The translations under genes were made by a program, and so were the position numbers. The notes beneath the pieces are model-generated. The model saw only the letters and a list, made by a program, of their open reading frames with translations, was not told the origin of the DNA and did not search any database. A DNA stretch of 64,000 bases from Saprospiraceae bacterium (GTDB taxonomy: Bacteria > Bacteroidota > Bacteroidia > Chitinophagales > Saprospiraceae), in NCBI GenBank assembly GCA_016710115.1, contig JADJLN010000017.1:333236-397235 (forward strand), in the 5' to 3' direction. Positions within the stretch are counted from its first letter, which is position 1. Each line of letters opens with the position of its first letter. Shown here in pieces: positions 38,940 to 47,117 of this stretch.

Positions 38940-40384
38940 ATTTTACCACCCGCATTTCCGAAACAGCCCTTCAGATTCCCCTGAAAACAGCCCTTCAGGA
39001 TGGGGATGATGTCCTGTCCTACTCCGCATTGGATACCCGGATGAAGATCTTGGCCAAGGCTCTTCGCCAGCAGGGCGTCAAAGCCGGAATGGGAGTTGCT
39101 GTAATTGGAAAAAACAGCATCGAATTCGTTTTACATACCCTTGCCGTTCTGCACACAGGAGCTGTATTGATTCCCCTGGATGAATCCTTACGCACGGTAG
39201 AAATTAATGAGATCCTCGAAAAAACAAATATTCAATTTATTCTGTCTTCAAGAAATGTACGCGATGAAGCACCATTCAGTTGTCTGGACCTGTTCGATAC
39301 TGCGGATTCTCTGAAACTGTACCGTCATCATGATAACCAGGAGCCCTTTTGTGCACAACTACCGGATGCAGCATTTATGCGTTTTACATCCGGGACTACG
39401 GGTCGGAGCAAAGGTGTCATACTGACCCACCAGGATATAGATGACCGAACCAGAACTGCGAATATGGCGCTCTCCCTGGGAACCGCGGATACCGTGTTAT
39501 GGGTGTTATCCATGGCCTATCATTTTGTCGCATCCATCCTCCTGTATTTGCGTTATGGATGCACGATTGTCATTCACCATGAATTCAATGCTTCCTCCAT
39601 TCTGGATGCGATCCACAGACATCAGGTGACCTTTCTCTATTTCAGTCCGATCCATATTCGCATGCTTTTATCCGAGACATCCGGTAGGAATCTCTCCACA
39701 GTGACAAAAGTAATTTCTACATCAACTGGTCTGGATCAGGAACTCGGCATCCAGTTTTTTACCCGCTATCAATGTCCTGTCATACAGGTATACGGTATTA
39801 TTGAACTTGGCCTACCCGTGATCAATAATAGCCACGCTATATCTCACCCGGACGCAATAGGCAAGGCATCTCCGGGTTTTGATGTTGACATTCTTGATGA
39901 AGAGGGGAACCTCCTGGAAGATCCGAAAGCCATAGGCCAACTGGCTATCCGAGGGCCAGGCATGTGCAGTGCCTACCTGCATCCCTTCACGCCACGGAAT
40001 GCCCTGTTACAACACGGGTATTTTTTAACCGGTGACCTGGCCACCAAACAAGCCGATGGACTCGTAACAATCAAGGGGCGATTGAAAAGCATGATCAATG
40101 TGGCTGGAAATAAAGTATTTCCCGAAGAAGTAGAATCCGTGATCCAGGCCTACCCGGGTATTACAACCTGCAGGGTGTATGGCCAAACCCACCCGATCCT
40201 CGGTGAAACGGTGGTGGCAGATTTTGTTTCCGATGTATTGTGGACTTCATCTGATAAGGAAGACCTGATCCGTTATTGCCGAAAACGTTTGTCCAGATTT
40301 AAAATACCAACTCATCTCTACCAGGTGGAAGAAATCAAACTGACAGGTAGCGGAAAAATACGACGCAATAATGAAGACAACTGA
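38936..40384 (+). CDS. ANL-superfamily acyl-adenylating enzyme
   Basis: This 482-residue AMP-dependent synthetase has the P-loop FTSGTTGRSKGVIL, the YGIIELG motif where the usual YG-TE is seen, FLTGDLATK (adenylate-binding Asp) and the C-terminal Lys in GSGKIRRN. Coding starts at 38936, overlapping the flavoprotein stop. It activates a carboxylic acid as acyl-AMP and passes it to CoA or ACP (ApeH-like). Together with the PaaK-like enzyme at 31515 the cluster has two activating enzymes, possibly one per half of the ester. Confidence 0.87.
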   Translation: MNFTTRISETALQIPLKTALQDGDDVLSYSALDTRMKILAKALRQQGVKAGMGVAVIGKNSIEFVLHTLAVLHTGAVLIPLDESLRTVEINEILEKTNIQFILSSRNVRDEAPFSCLDLFDTADSLKLYRHHDNQEPFCAQLPDAAFMRFTSGTTGRSKGVILTHQDIDDRTRTANMALSLGTADTVLWVLSMAYHFVASILLYLRYGCTIVIHHEFNASSILDAIHRHQVTFLYFSPIHIRMLLSETSGRNLSTVTKVISTSTGLDQELGIQFFTRYQCPVIQVYGIIELGLPVINNSHAISHPDAIGKASPGFDVDILDEEGNLLEDPKAIGQLAIRGPGMCSAYLHPFTPRNALLQHGYFLTGDLATKQADGLVTIKGRLKSMINVAGNKVFPEEVESVIQAYPGITTCRVYGQTHPILGETVVADFVSDVLWTSSDKEDLIRYCRKRLSRFKIPTHLYQVEEIKLTGSGKIRRNNEDN

Positions 40385-40452
40385 TATTCATGATCAATTC
40401 TATTTGTTCACAAACACAGCGATCGAACGAATAACCGATTGACCTGAGGCCC

Positions 40453-41547
40453 ATGATGAATCTTGCCCATATTCTGAGCGGGACAACTCCCCTCAATCTG
40501 TTTCGACTCTTGCGCGACAATCAATTTCGCGTGCACTTCGCACAATATCCACGGCTCATTCTGGTCATTCTGATGAATGTGTTGAACACACCATTTGTCC
40601 TGCTGGAAAACCGGATATACGGGAAAAGGATCCGATCAACCAAAGTCATTCAGCCGATTTTTATCCTTGGTTATCCACGAAGTGGCACTACACATCTGAT
40701 CTATCAACTGAGCCGAGATGCTCAATTTGGATGGTGCAAAACCTATGAGTGTATGAGCCCCCATGTCATGCTTCTCCTTGGTCCCTTCCTTCGCTGGGTA
40801 TCGCGGATCGCACTGCCCAAAAAACGGCCCATGGACAATATGCCGATGGGGCCCGACCTCCCGGCAGAAGAAGAATTCGCCATGGCCAATATGGGACTGG
40901 CCTCCATGGCACACGGACTTTATTTTCCCCGTCAATTCACAGCCTACACACAACGTTTTGCTCTTTTTGGTGATGAGGCGATGAAAGCCGAATGGAAACG
41001 AAATCATCTGTTTCTACTCCAGAAACTGACCTATAAAAACAAAGGCAGACAACTGATCCTGAAAAGTCCATTTGATACCGCCCGTATCCCGGAAATTCTT
41101 GAACTCTATCCGGATGCCCGGTTTATTCATATTGTCCGGAACCCCCTTGACGTCTATTCGTCCAACAAACGGTTGTATCAGAAAATATTGCCTCAGCTGG
41201 CTCTCCAGAATATCTCAGACCAACATATGGAGGAGCATATCCAACAAACATACAAACTGGTCTTTGACCGATTTCATAAACACTTTCCACTGCTGGATGA
41301 CAGTCAGCGTTATCAGATCAAATATGAAGACTTTATTGGCCATGAGCCAAAAGTGATCCAGGCCATTTACCGGCATTTCAATTTGGGTGAAGCAAACATG
41401 ATTGCCGAGTCATCCGGTCATGCAAAAAATGGTCCTGACCAGTACAAAAAAAATCAGTACACCCTGACCAGAGAGGAGGAACAAATGATTGCACGCGAGT
41501 GGGCATCTTCATTTCAGATCTTTGAATATGACATGTTGACCCGATAA
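40453..41547 (+). CDS. PAPS-dependent sulfotransferase family protein
   Basis: The 364-residue protein has both cofactor motifs: the 5'-phosphosulfate loop FILGYPRSGTTHL near residue 72 and the 3'-phosphate motif FIHIVRNPLDVYSS near residue 225. LKSPFDTARIPEILELYPDA between them is also typical. It would transfer sulfate from PAPS to a hydroxyl. It lies 68 bp after the ANL gene on the same strand and is the last plus-strand gene of the cluster. Its 3' end overlaps the convergent gene by 39 bp. I know of no established flexirubin sulfation step, so its role is open. Confidence 0.85.
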   Translation: MMNLAHILSGTTPLNLFRLLRDNQFRVHFAQYPRLILVILMNVLNTPFVLLENRIYGKRIRSTKVIQPIFILGYPRSGTTHLIYQLSRDAQFGWCKTYECMSPHVMLLLGPFLRWVSRIALPKKRPMDNMPMGPDLPAEEEFAMANMGLASMAHGLYFPRQFTAYTQRFALFGDEAMKAEWKRNHLFLLQKLTYKNKGRQLILKSPFDTARIPEILELYPDARFIHIVRNPLDVYSSNKRLYQKILPQLALQNISDQHMEEHIQQTYKLVFDRFHKHFPLLDDSQRYQIKYEDFIGHEPKVIQAIYRHFNLGEANMIAESSGHAKNGPDQYKKNQYTLTREEEQMIAREWASSFQIFEYDMLTR

Positions 41548-42810
41548 CCCCTTTTTCAGTTCCCGATGAAAATTCATCTGTTCCTCGCGATCGAACATAT
41601 CCCTCACCCATGAAGTCGTCATCCTGAATTCCCCCCGAAACGAATAAAAGACCAGTGTCAATCCGGGCTGAATCGTATTCGATGGAAAATTGGCAACGTC
41701 GAGTAGTGGTTTTCCCATAAAACGGCTCATTCCGGAAAAGGTCTGACCCAGGATAGAGATGTTAAAACTACCCAATTGCCCTCCGGAAGGTAAACCCAGC
41801 ATCCAGGAATAGATCGGGAAAGGAATCACTTTATAGATATCACTGAACGTTAAAAATGCCCGAGGCAATCCACCTCTGATCTGTTCTTTCAGATCATGAC
41901 TCAATTGTCGGATCACCTCATCCAGGTCATACATCTGGTCGGGATGCAGATTGAAATAGAAAAAACTGAGTGCATTAAAAAGTAAACCGGAATTCTTCTT
42001 CCGAGTACGAGTACTGGAAGGTAATTGAAACAACATCTTTTTATCCCGCGACAGATCCGTACCGAATTGATGATAGATCACCATCGCAGAGACCGCGAGA
42101 AGGTAAATGCTCTCCTGTAACTCAAGCCCCCTCCGGTTCAGGCAGGATTGATACAAAATAAATTCTTCGTCTGTCCAGGAAGTCGTCAGGTAATTAGTTT
42201 GTACGGGAAAGGTCGGCAATACACCCGGTCGCAGGGAAAAGATCGATCGACCTCCTTTTCGAAACGCATAACCGATCGCCTGGAAAAACTCGCTGATTCT
42301 GGATCGGATGCCTGTTGTTCTGGGATACTCACCAATGACAGGACGAGGAAGTCCACCTGTAAAACCATTCAGGAATTGTTCTATTCCCTGGTAGTCAAAC
42401 AGAATATGGTTGAAGGTAAACAGCATGCCTGTCCGATCCTCCGGAAAGTGGATCAACTGAAGGCAAACCGGACTCCCCGACCGCAGATCAGTATGCTCAG
42501 AATCCAGGATGGATTCCCAGGACTCGCCATCACCGAGAACGATGGAACTGACAGGAAGATGACCCGTCCCTGCCTGAGGTCGGATTCTTGCATAAGGAAT
42601 TGGTTTGGTAAATTCCAGACGAAGGCTGCAGATCCAGCGAATGGCCGGGTCGGCTTGCACGATGGATCGGACCTCTTCCTCGGAAACCAGCCCGTCGAGA
42701 AGGAGAAAAATACGCGCCTGATGAGTCGATCCGCCATGTTTTTTTATATGGTGGTCAATGAGGACCTGGAAATAATCCATGCCTCGAAGCTTCATCGGTT
42801 TATTAGTCAT
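41509..42810 (-). CDS. Condensation-domain-like acyltransferase
   Basis: The 433-residue protein has the HxxxD catalytic motif at His135-Asp139 (FNHILFDYQG), and its size and layout match chloramphenicol-acetyltransferase-fold enzymes such as PapA or condensation domains. SSTRTRKKN and a late FNISILGQTFSG segment fit the second subdomain. Its ATG overlaps the end of the desaturase gene by 8 bp, so both are made from one message. It would join an activated acyl group to an alcohol or amine. An ester on a carotenoid, or the pigment ester itself, are both possible. Confidence 0.7.
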   Translation of the reverse strand: MTNKPMKLRGMDYFQVLIDHHIKKHGGSTHQARIFLLLDGLVSEEEVRSIVQADPAIRWICSLRLEFTKPIPYARIRPQAGTGHLPVSSIVLGDGESWESILDSEHTDLRSGSPVCLQLIHFPEDRTGMLFTFNHILFDYQGIEQFLNGFTGGLPRPVIGEYPRTTGIRSRISEFFQAIGYAFRKGGRSIFSLRPGVLPTFPVQTNYLTTSWTDEEFILYQSCLNRRGLELQESIYLLAVSAMVIYHQFGTDLSRDKKMLFQLPSSTRTRKKNSGLLFNALSFFYFNLHPDQMYDLDEVIRQLSHDLKEQIRGGLPRAFLTFSDIYKVIPFPIYSWMLGLPSGGQLGSFNISILGQTFSGMSRFMGKPLLDVANFPSNTIQPGLTLVFYSFRGEFRMTTSWVRDMFDREEQMNFHRELKKGLSGQHVIFKDLK

Positions 42811-44307
42811 GAACCCTGACTTTCCCTCCGAATTTCCTGGCGATCAAATTGGAAACAATCTTTGCCGAAAGAAGTGTCAATGGGACACCACTTCCAGGGT
42901 GGACAGTCCCCCACAGAAATACAGGTTTTCGATGCGCTTGCTGAAATTGGAATGACGGAGAAAAGCGGAAAATGTCTGATCAAAACTGTTGCCATAAATG
43001 GCTCCAAAGGCAATATTGGTCTGCCGGGCATGATCGCGTGGATCGCGAATGCGTTCAAACTGGATACAAGGCTCTACATCTTCTCCAAGCGCGAGTGCCA
43101 ATTTAGCCAGTAATTTTTTTCTGACTTTCTGTTGCATGGCATCCCAATCCTGTCCCTGAAGATTGGGCGCATTGACCAGCACATACCAGTTTTCACATCC
43201 GTCGGGAGCATCGCCTTCGTTGATCTTTTTTGAAATATTGATATAGTAGGTAAAATGATCGCCGATATCGGCATTCTTATAAATGGTATTATACTCATCG
43301 CTCATGTCAGACGACAGGAACATATTGTGCAGGGCAAGTTGAGGGAAGGACTTCTTCATGCCCCAATGAAAGACCATGACAGAATGTGACTTGGGATGAT
43401 CCAGTACTTTCTTCGGTTCGACCTGATCCGGCATCAGATGTTTGTATGTAAAATACACATCCATATTACTGATGACCAGATCACTCGGAAAATCCTGGCC
43501 TTGAACAGATATCCCGCACGCCTTTTTATCCTGAACAAGGATCCGTTCTACTTTTTGTCCAAACTGGAAGGTCACACCCAGTTCACATGCCAGGGTGTAC
43601 AAGGCATTCAGGATGCTTTGCATACCCCCGACAGGCAGATAGACTCCTCCATTGATCTGAAAATGAGAAATGACATTGAGCACACCGGGTGCCTTATACG
43701 GATTGGAACCCAGATAACTGGCAAATGAATTGAACAGATCAACCGTTCGCTGATCCCGGAATGCCACCCGATTGGATTTGTCCATGGAGGTAAATACGTC
43801 CACTTCGCCAATCCGCAACATTCCGCGCAAAGCGTCCTTTGTGAGATAGTTTGAAAGAATATTCAGTGAATTGTGGAGAAAAACATTTTTTGTCAATTCG
43901 AATTTGGTCTCCACATTTTTAAAATATGCTTTGATCGCCTCGGGTGAGTCATTCGTTTTTGTCGCAATTTCAGTGATCAGTTTCTCCAGATCGGAATAGA
44001 AGTGCAACACAAGGCCATCGCCAAAAAAATAATGGAAAGGCACTTCCGGCTGAAGGATTTCGATGTAATCACCCATGTTTTTGCCGGCAAGATCAAAGAG
44101 CTCCTCCAGGTAGGCTGGCATGGTAAAAACGGTTGGACCCATATCAAACCGATACCCTTCAAATTCCCATTCAAAGACTTTACCTCCGGGATAGTCATTG
44201 GCTTCATATACGGTCACCTGATGGCCCTGAAGGGCCAGTCGGATGGCAGCAGCAATGCCGGCAATTCCGGCGCCAATAATTGAAATCCGTTTTGATGCAT
44301 CCTTCAT
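42803..44307 (-). CDS. crtI: CrtI-type phytoene/carotenoid desaturase, one frameshift
   Basis: The FAD motif ISIIGAGIAGIAAAIRLAL, VYEANDYPGGKV and FDMGPTVFTMP mark a CrtI-family desaturase. The frame breaks near 42905-42912: the first frame ends soon after LYFCGG, while adding one base gives the expected TVHPGSGVPLTLLSAK tail and a stop at 42803. The full length is about 501 residues. No crtB, crtY or crtZ is in the window, so the desaturase works with genes elsewhere or acts on another polyene. It lies 131 bp downstream of rny on the same strand. Confidence 0.83.
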
Positions 44308-44438
44308 GGAGGATCGACACTTTATTCACATCTGTCAACCAGAATCAGAGCCAACAGTGGATCCCTTTTTCTGTAAAACGAAGGCAGGCAGGGAGACCAT
44401 TCACCTCCCCTCGTATCCAGGGCCACAGTCGAACTGAA

Positions 44439-46088
44439 TTACCTTGCGTAATTCACGGCCCGCATTTCACGGATGACAGTCACCTTGATCTGACCCGGAT
44501 ATTGCATTTCCTCCTGAATCTTCTGTGAGATCATGAAGGAGAGGTCGTCTGCATACTGGTCAGTGACCTTTTCTGCTTCAACCATCACTCTCAACTCGCG
44601 ACCGGCCTGTAAAGCATAGGCTTTCTGCACGCCATCGTACGACATGGCCAGTTCTTCCAGATCGTTGATGCGCTTGAGATAGCTCTCCAGAATCTCGCGG
44701 CGTGCACCGGGGCGGGCTCCGGAGATAGAATCACAAGCCTGGACGATGGGCGAGATGATATTGTTCATCTCGATCTCATCGTGGTGGGCACCAATGGCAT
44801 TGAGGACGATCGGGACTTCACCGTGTTTTTCACTGATCTGCATCCCGAGGATGGCATGTGACAGTTCGGATTCTTCTTCCGTCACCTTTCCGATATCGTG
44901 GAGCAATCCGGCGCGTTTCGCCAGTTTGACCTGCTTGGGATTCAGCCCCAGTTCGGCTGCCATAGCGGCACAGAGGTTGGCTACTTCCAGCGAGTGCTTG
45001 AGGAGATTCTGACCATAGGAGGAGCGGAAACGCATCCGGCCGACCATCTTGATCAGATAGGGATCCAGCCCGTGAATATCCAGATCGATTACGGTCCGTT
45101 CACCGATCTCTACGATCTGCTCTTCGAGTTGTTTTTTTGTCTTGGCCACCACCTCTTCGATTCGGGTTGGGTGGATCCGGCCATCGGCGACCAGCTTTTT
45201 CAGTGAAAGCCGGGCAACTTCCCGACGGATCGGATCGAAACTCGAAATAATGATCGCCTCCGGTGTATCGTCGACAACGATCTCTGCGCCGGTAGCTGCT
45301 TCAATTGCCCGGATGTTGCGACCTTCCCGACCAATGATCTGTCCTTTGATATCGTCTGATTCCAGATTGAATACCGATACCGTGTTTTCAATGGTAAACT
45401 CGGAAGCCATTCGTTGAATGGTCTGGATAATGATCTTTTTCGCCTGCTTGCCAGCCTCTGCCTGAGCCTGTGAAACAGAGTCCTTGATTATGGCCATGGC
45501 ATCTGTCTCAGCCTTCGCTTTGACGGCTTCAAGCAGCTGTTCTCGGGCGTCGTGCTGGGAGAGTTTGGACACGTTTTCCAGTGCCTTGATATGCGTCTCG
45601 CTCGCCGAATCCAATTCCTCCTTTTTCTTGGCAACGATCTTCAGCTGGATATCCAGATTGTCGCGGAGCTTCTGGAGGTCGGCCTCCCGCAGTTCGACAT
45701 CATCCAGCTTCATCTGGAAGTCTTTCTCCCGCTGGGTCATTTCCTTCTCGAGATTGCGAACCTCGATCTCGCGCTCCTTTATCTCGACCTTGTACTGGGC
45801 CTTTTCATCTTCAAATTCAGCGCGGTATTTGTTGAATTTTTCCCGTGCCTCCTGGATCTTCTTCTGTTTGATATTCTCGTTGGTCGCTTCAGCCTTGGCG
45901 ATGATCTTTTCAGCCCGGACTTCAGCTTCGTCAATGAGACGCTTGGCGGTCAGTTTGGATTCCTTCAGCGCCAGATCAGATTCGGCATTGACCTCTTCGA
46001 TCCGTTTTTTATTGAGCACAGACAGCCAGGCCCAGATCACTCCGCCGCCGACGAGGATCCCGATCCCGATTCCGATGAATAATTCCAT
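44439..46088 (-). CDS. rny: Ribonuclease Y
   Basis: This 549-residue protein has an N-terminal membrane helix (LFIGIGIGILVGGGVIWAW), a long charged coiled coil at about residues 28-200, a KH domain with GQIIGREGRNIRA, and an HD domain with LLKHSLEVA and LLHDIGK as metal-binding motifs. It starts endonucleolytic decay of mRNA at the inner membrane. Length and domain order are standard. It is the last of three minus-strand genes after the coiled-coil protein and zapA. Confidence 0.97.
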   Translation of the reverse strand: MELFIGIGIGILVGGGVIWAWLSVLNKKRIEEVNAESDLALKESKLTAKRLIDEAEVRAEKIIAKAEATNENIKQKKIQEAREKFNKYRAEFEDEKAQYKVEIKEREIEVRNLEKEMTQREKDFQMKLDDVELREADLQKLRDNLDIQLKIVAKKKEELDSASETHIKALENVSKLSQHDAREQLLEAVKAKAETDAMAIIKDSVSQAQAEAGKQAKKIIIQTIQRMASEFTIENTVSVFNLESDDIKGQIIGREGRNIRAIEAATGAEIVVDDTPEAIIISSFDPIRREVARLSLKKLVADGRIHPTRIEEVVAKTKKQLEEQIVEIGERTVIDLDIHGLDPYLIKMVGRMRFRSSYGQNLLKHSLEVANLCAAMAAELGLNPKQVKLAKRAGLLHDIGKVTEEESELSHAILGMQISEKHGEVPIVLNAIGAHHDEIEMNNIISPIVQACDSISGARPGARREILESYLKRINDLEELAMSYDGVQKAYALQAGRELRVMVEAEKVTDQYADDLSFMISQKIQEEMQYPGQIKVTVIREMRAVNYAR

Positions 46089-46166
46089 AGTGTCTATTTA
46101 TATTGAATGATAATTGCTGTACCTCACCTCATGGCGCAGCAATTCGGACACAGGAAATGAAACGGC

Positions 46167-46469
46167 TCAGGAAAGTAGATCGTCCAGAAGGGATTCAATG
46201 GCAGCCATTTTGGCGGCCATCGATTCTTGCAATTCGGCGAGTTCGCCGGTATGCTGGATCTTATGCAATTCAGACGCATACATGAGAATGGCCATGGCCA
46301 GACAGTCCTGTTTATCCTGTTTGGGATAACGCGACTGAATGGATTCTACGCGAGCATTGACTTCGGCCACAACGGTTTTCACCTCCCGTTCTTCCACGGG
46401 ATCCATTTGCACGGGGTAAGACCTGCCGGCAATGACGATCGTCACCTGCTTTTTTGCCTCCGTGATCAT
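46167..46469 (-). CDS. zapA: Cell division protein ZapA
   Basis: This 100-residue protein has the ZapA pattern: a short beta-strand head (QVTIVIAGRSYPV), then EREVKTVVAEVNARV, the central CLAMAILMYASELHK and a C-terminal coiled coil. ZapA bundles FtsZ filaments at midcell. It lies between a small coiled-coil gene (4 bp away) and rny (78 bp), an order I recall from other Bacteroidota. Confidence 0.88.
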   Translation of the reverse strand: MITEAKKQVTIVIAGRSYPVQMDPVEEREVKTVVAEVNARVESIQSRYPKQDKQDCLAMAILMYASELHKIQHTGELAELQESMAAKMAAIESLLDDLLS

Positions 46470-46473
46470 GGTG

Positions 46474-46770
46474 TTATGCCTGTTTGCTTAACCATTCGAT
46501 GCACTTGTCCAATTCGTCTATATAGCGATGTATCTCCTTTTTCAGATCCCGGGCATCCGCCACGAGATGAGCCGCTCCAGGTACAGTAGTCCCGGTAGCT
46601 GCGTTGAGGTGTTTTATGCGGTCATTGGCTTTGTCGAGTTCTCTTTTGAGCTGCGAATTCAATTCCTGGAGTTCCTCACCCACACCCTGTACATGACGCA
46701 ACCGCACGGCCAGTTGCCGGGCTTTCAGCTCGATCGTATCCAGTTGGTCGGTCAGTTGATGTAATGCCAT
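46474..46770 (-). CDS. Small coiled-coil protein, possible ZapA partner
   Basis: The 98-residue protein is almost entirely heptad-patterned helix (VGEELQELNSQLKRELDK) and begins with MALHQLTDQLDTIE. It has no enzyme motif. Its position just upstream of zapA and its shape suggest a role in division, similar in kind to ZapB, but sequence alone does not prove it. An AAGGAG sits one base before the ATG, too close to be a normal ribosome binding site. Confidence 0.65.
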   Translation of the reverse strand: MALHQLTDQLDTIELKARQLAVRLRHVQGVGEELQELNSQLKRELDKANDRIKHLNAATGTTVPGAAHLVADARDLKKEIHRYIDELDKCIEWLSKQA

Positions 46771-46888
46771 ACTCCTTCAACAGGTAAAAATAGAAAAAGA
46801 ACCCAACGCATTGGTGGTCTTGCGGAGTTTTTCTTGAAGTAAATGTTGCAGGTTGCTGACAATGCAGGGATTAGACCTTGGGATTCCT

Positions 46889-47112
46889 GCTTCCATGTTC
46901 CTGGTTTCTGGTTGGCTCTGTGATGGGCAATGGGATGAAATGCCCGGCAGTTCAAGGTTTAAGGAAGGAGCTTTCGCTCCTTCTGTTCAAGGTGCAACGT
47001 AGCTCACCTTAAACGTTGAACAGAGGCGCCGCCAGGTGACTCGTTGAACCTTGAACTGCCCATCTCCACCACACCGTGAAACATGTGACAACCTGGAACC
47101 TGGAACAAGGAA
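46889..47112. repeat. Nested inverted repeats between pheT and zapA operon
   Basis: Within the 347-bp gap at 46771-47117 the outer arms GGCAGTTCAAGGTT (46946-46959) and AACCTTGAACTGCC (47047-47060) are exact complements. Between them lie an AAGGAGC/GCTCCTT hairpin (46965-46982) and a second hairpin with arms CTGTTCAA (46983-46990) and TTGAACAG (47016-47023). A degenerate CCAGGTTCC-like motif also flanks both sides in opposite orientation. No open frame is supported here. It is either a mobile palindromic repeat or a structured RNA. Confidence 0.6.
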
Positions 47113-47117
47113 TTATT

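Noticed and set aside
42148..42819. Plus-strand open frame of 223 codons opposite the condensation-like gene
   Set aside because: The minus-strand gene has a catalytic HxxxD motif and is coupled to the desaturase; the plus frame has neither motif nor sensible start.
46770..46778. AAGGAG before the coiled-coil gene as a ribosome binding site
   Set aside because: It is one base from the ATG, too close for normal pairing, and genes in this window otherwise show no Shine-Dalgarno pattern.
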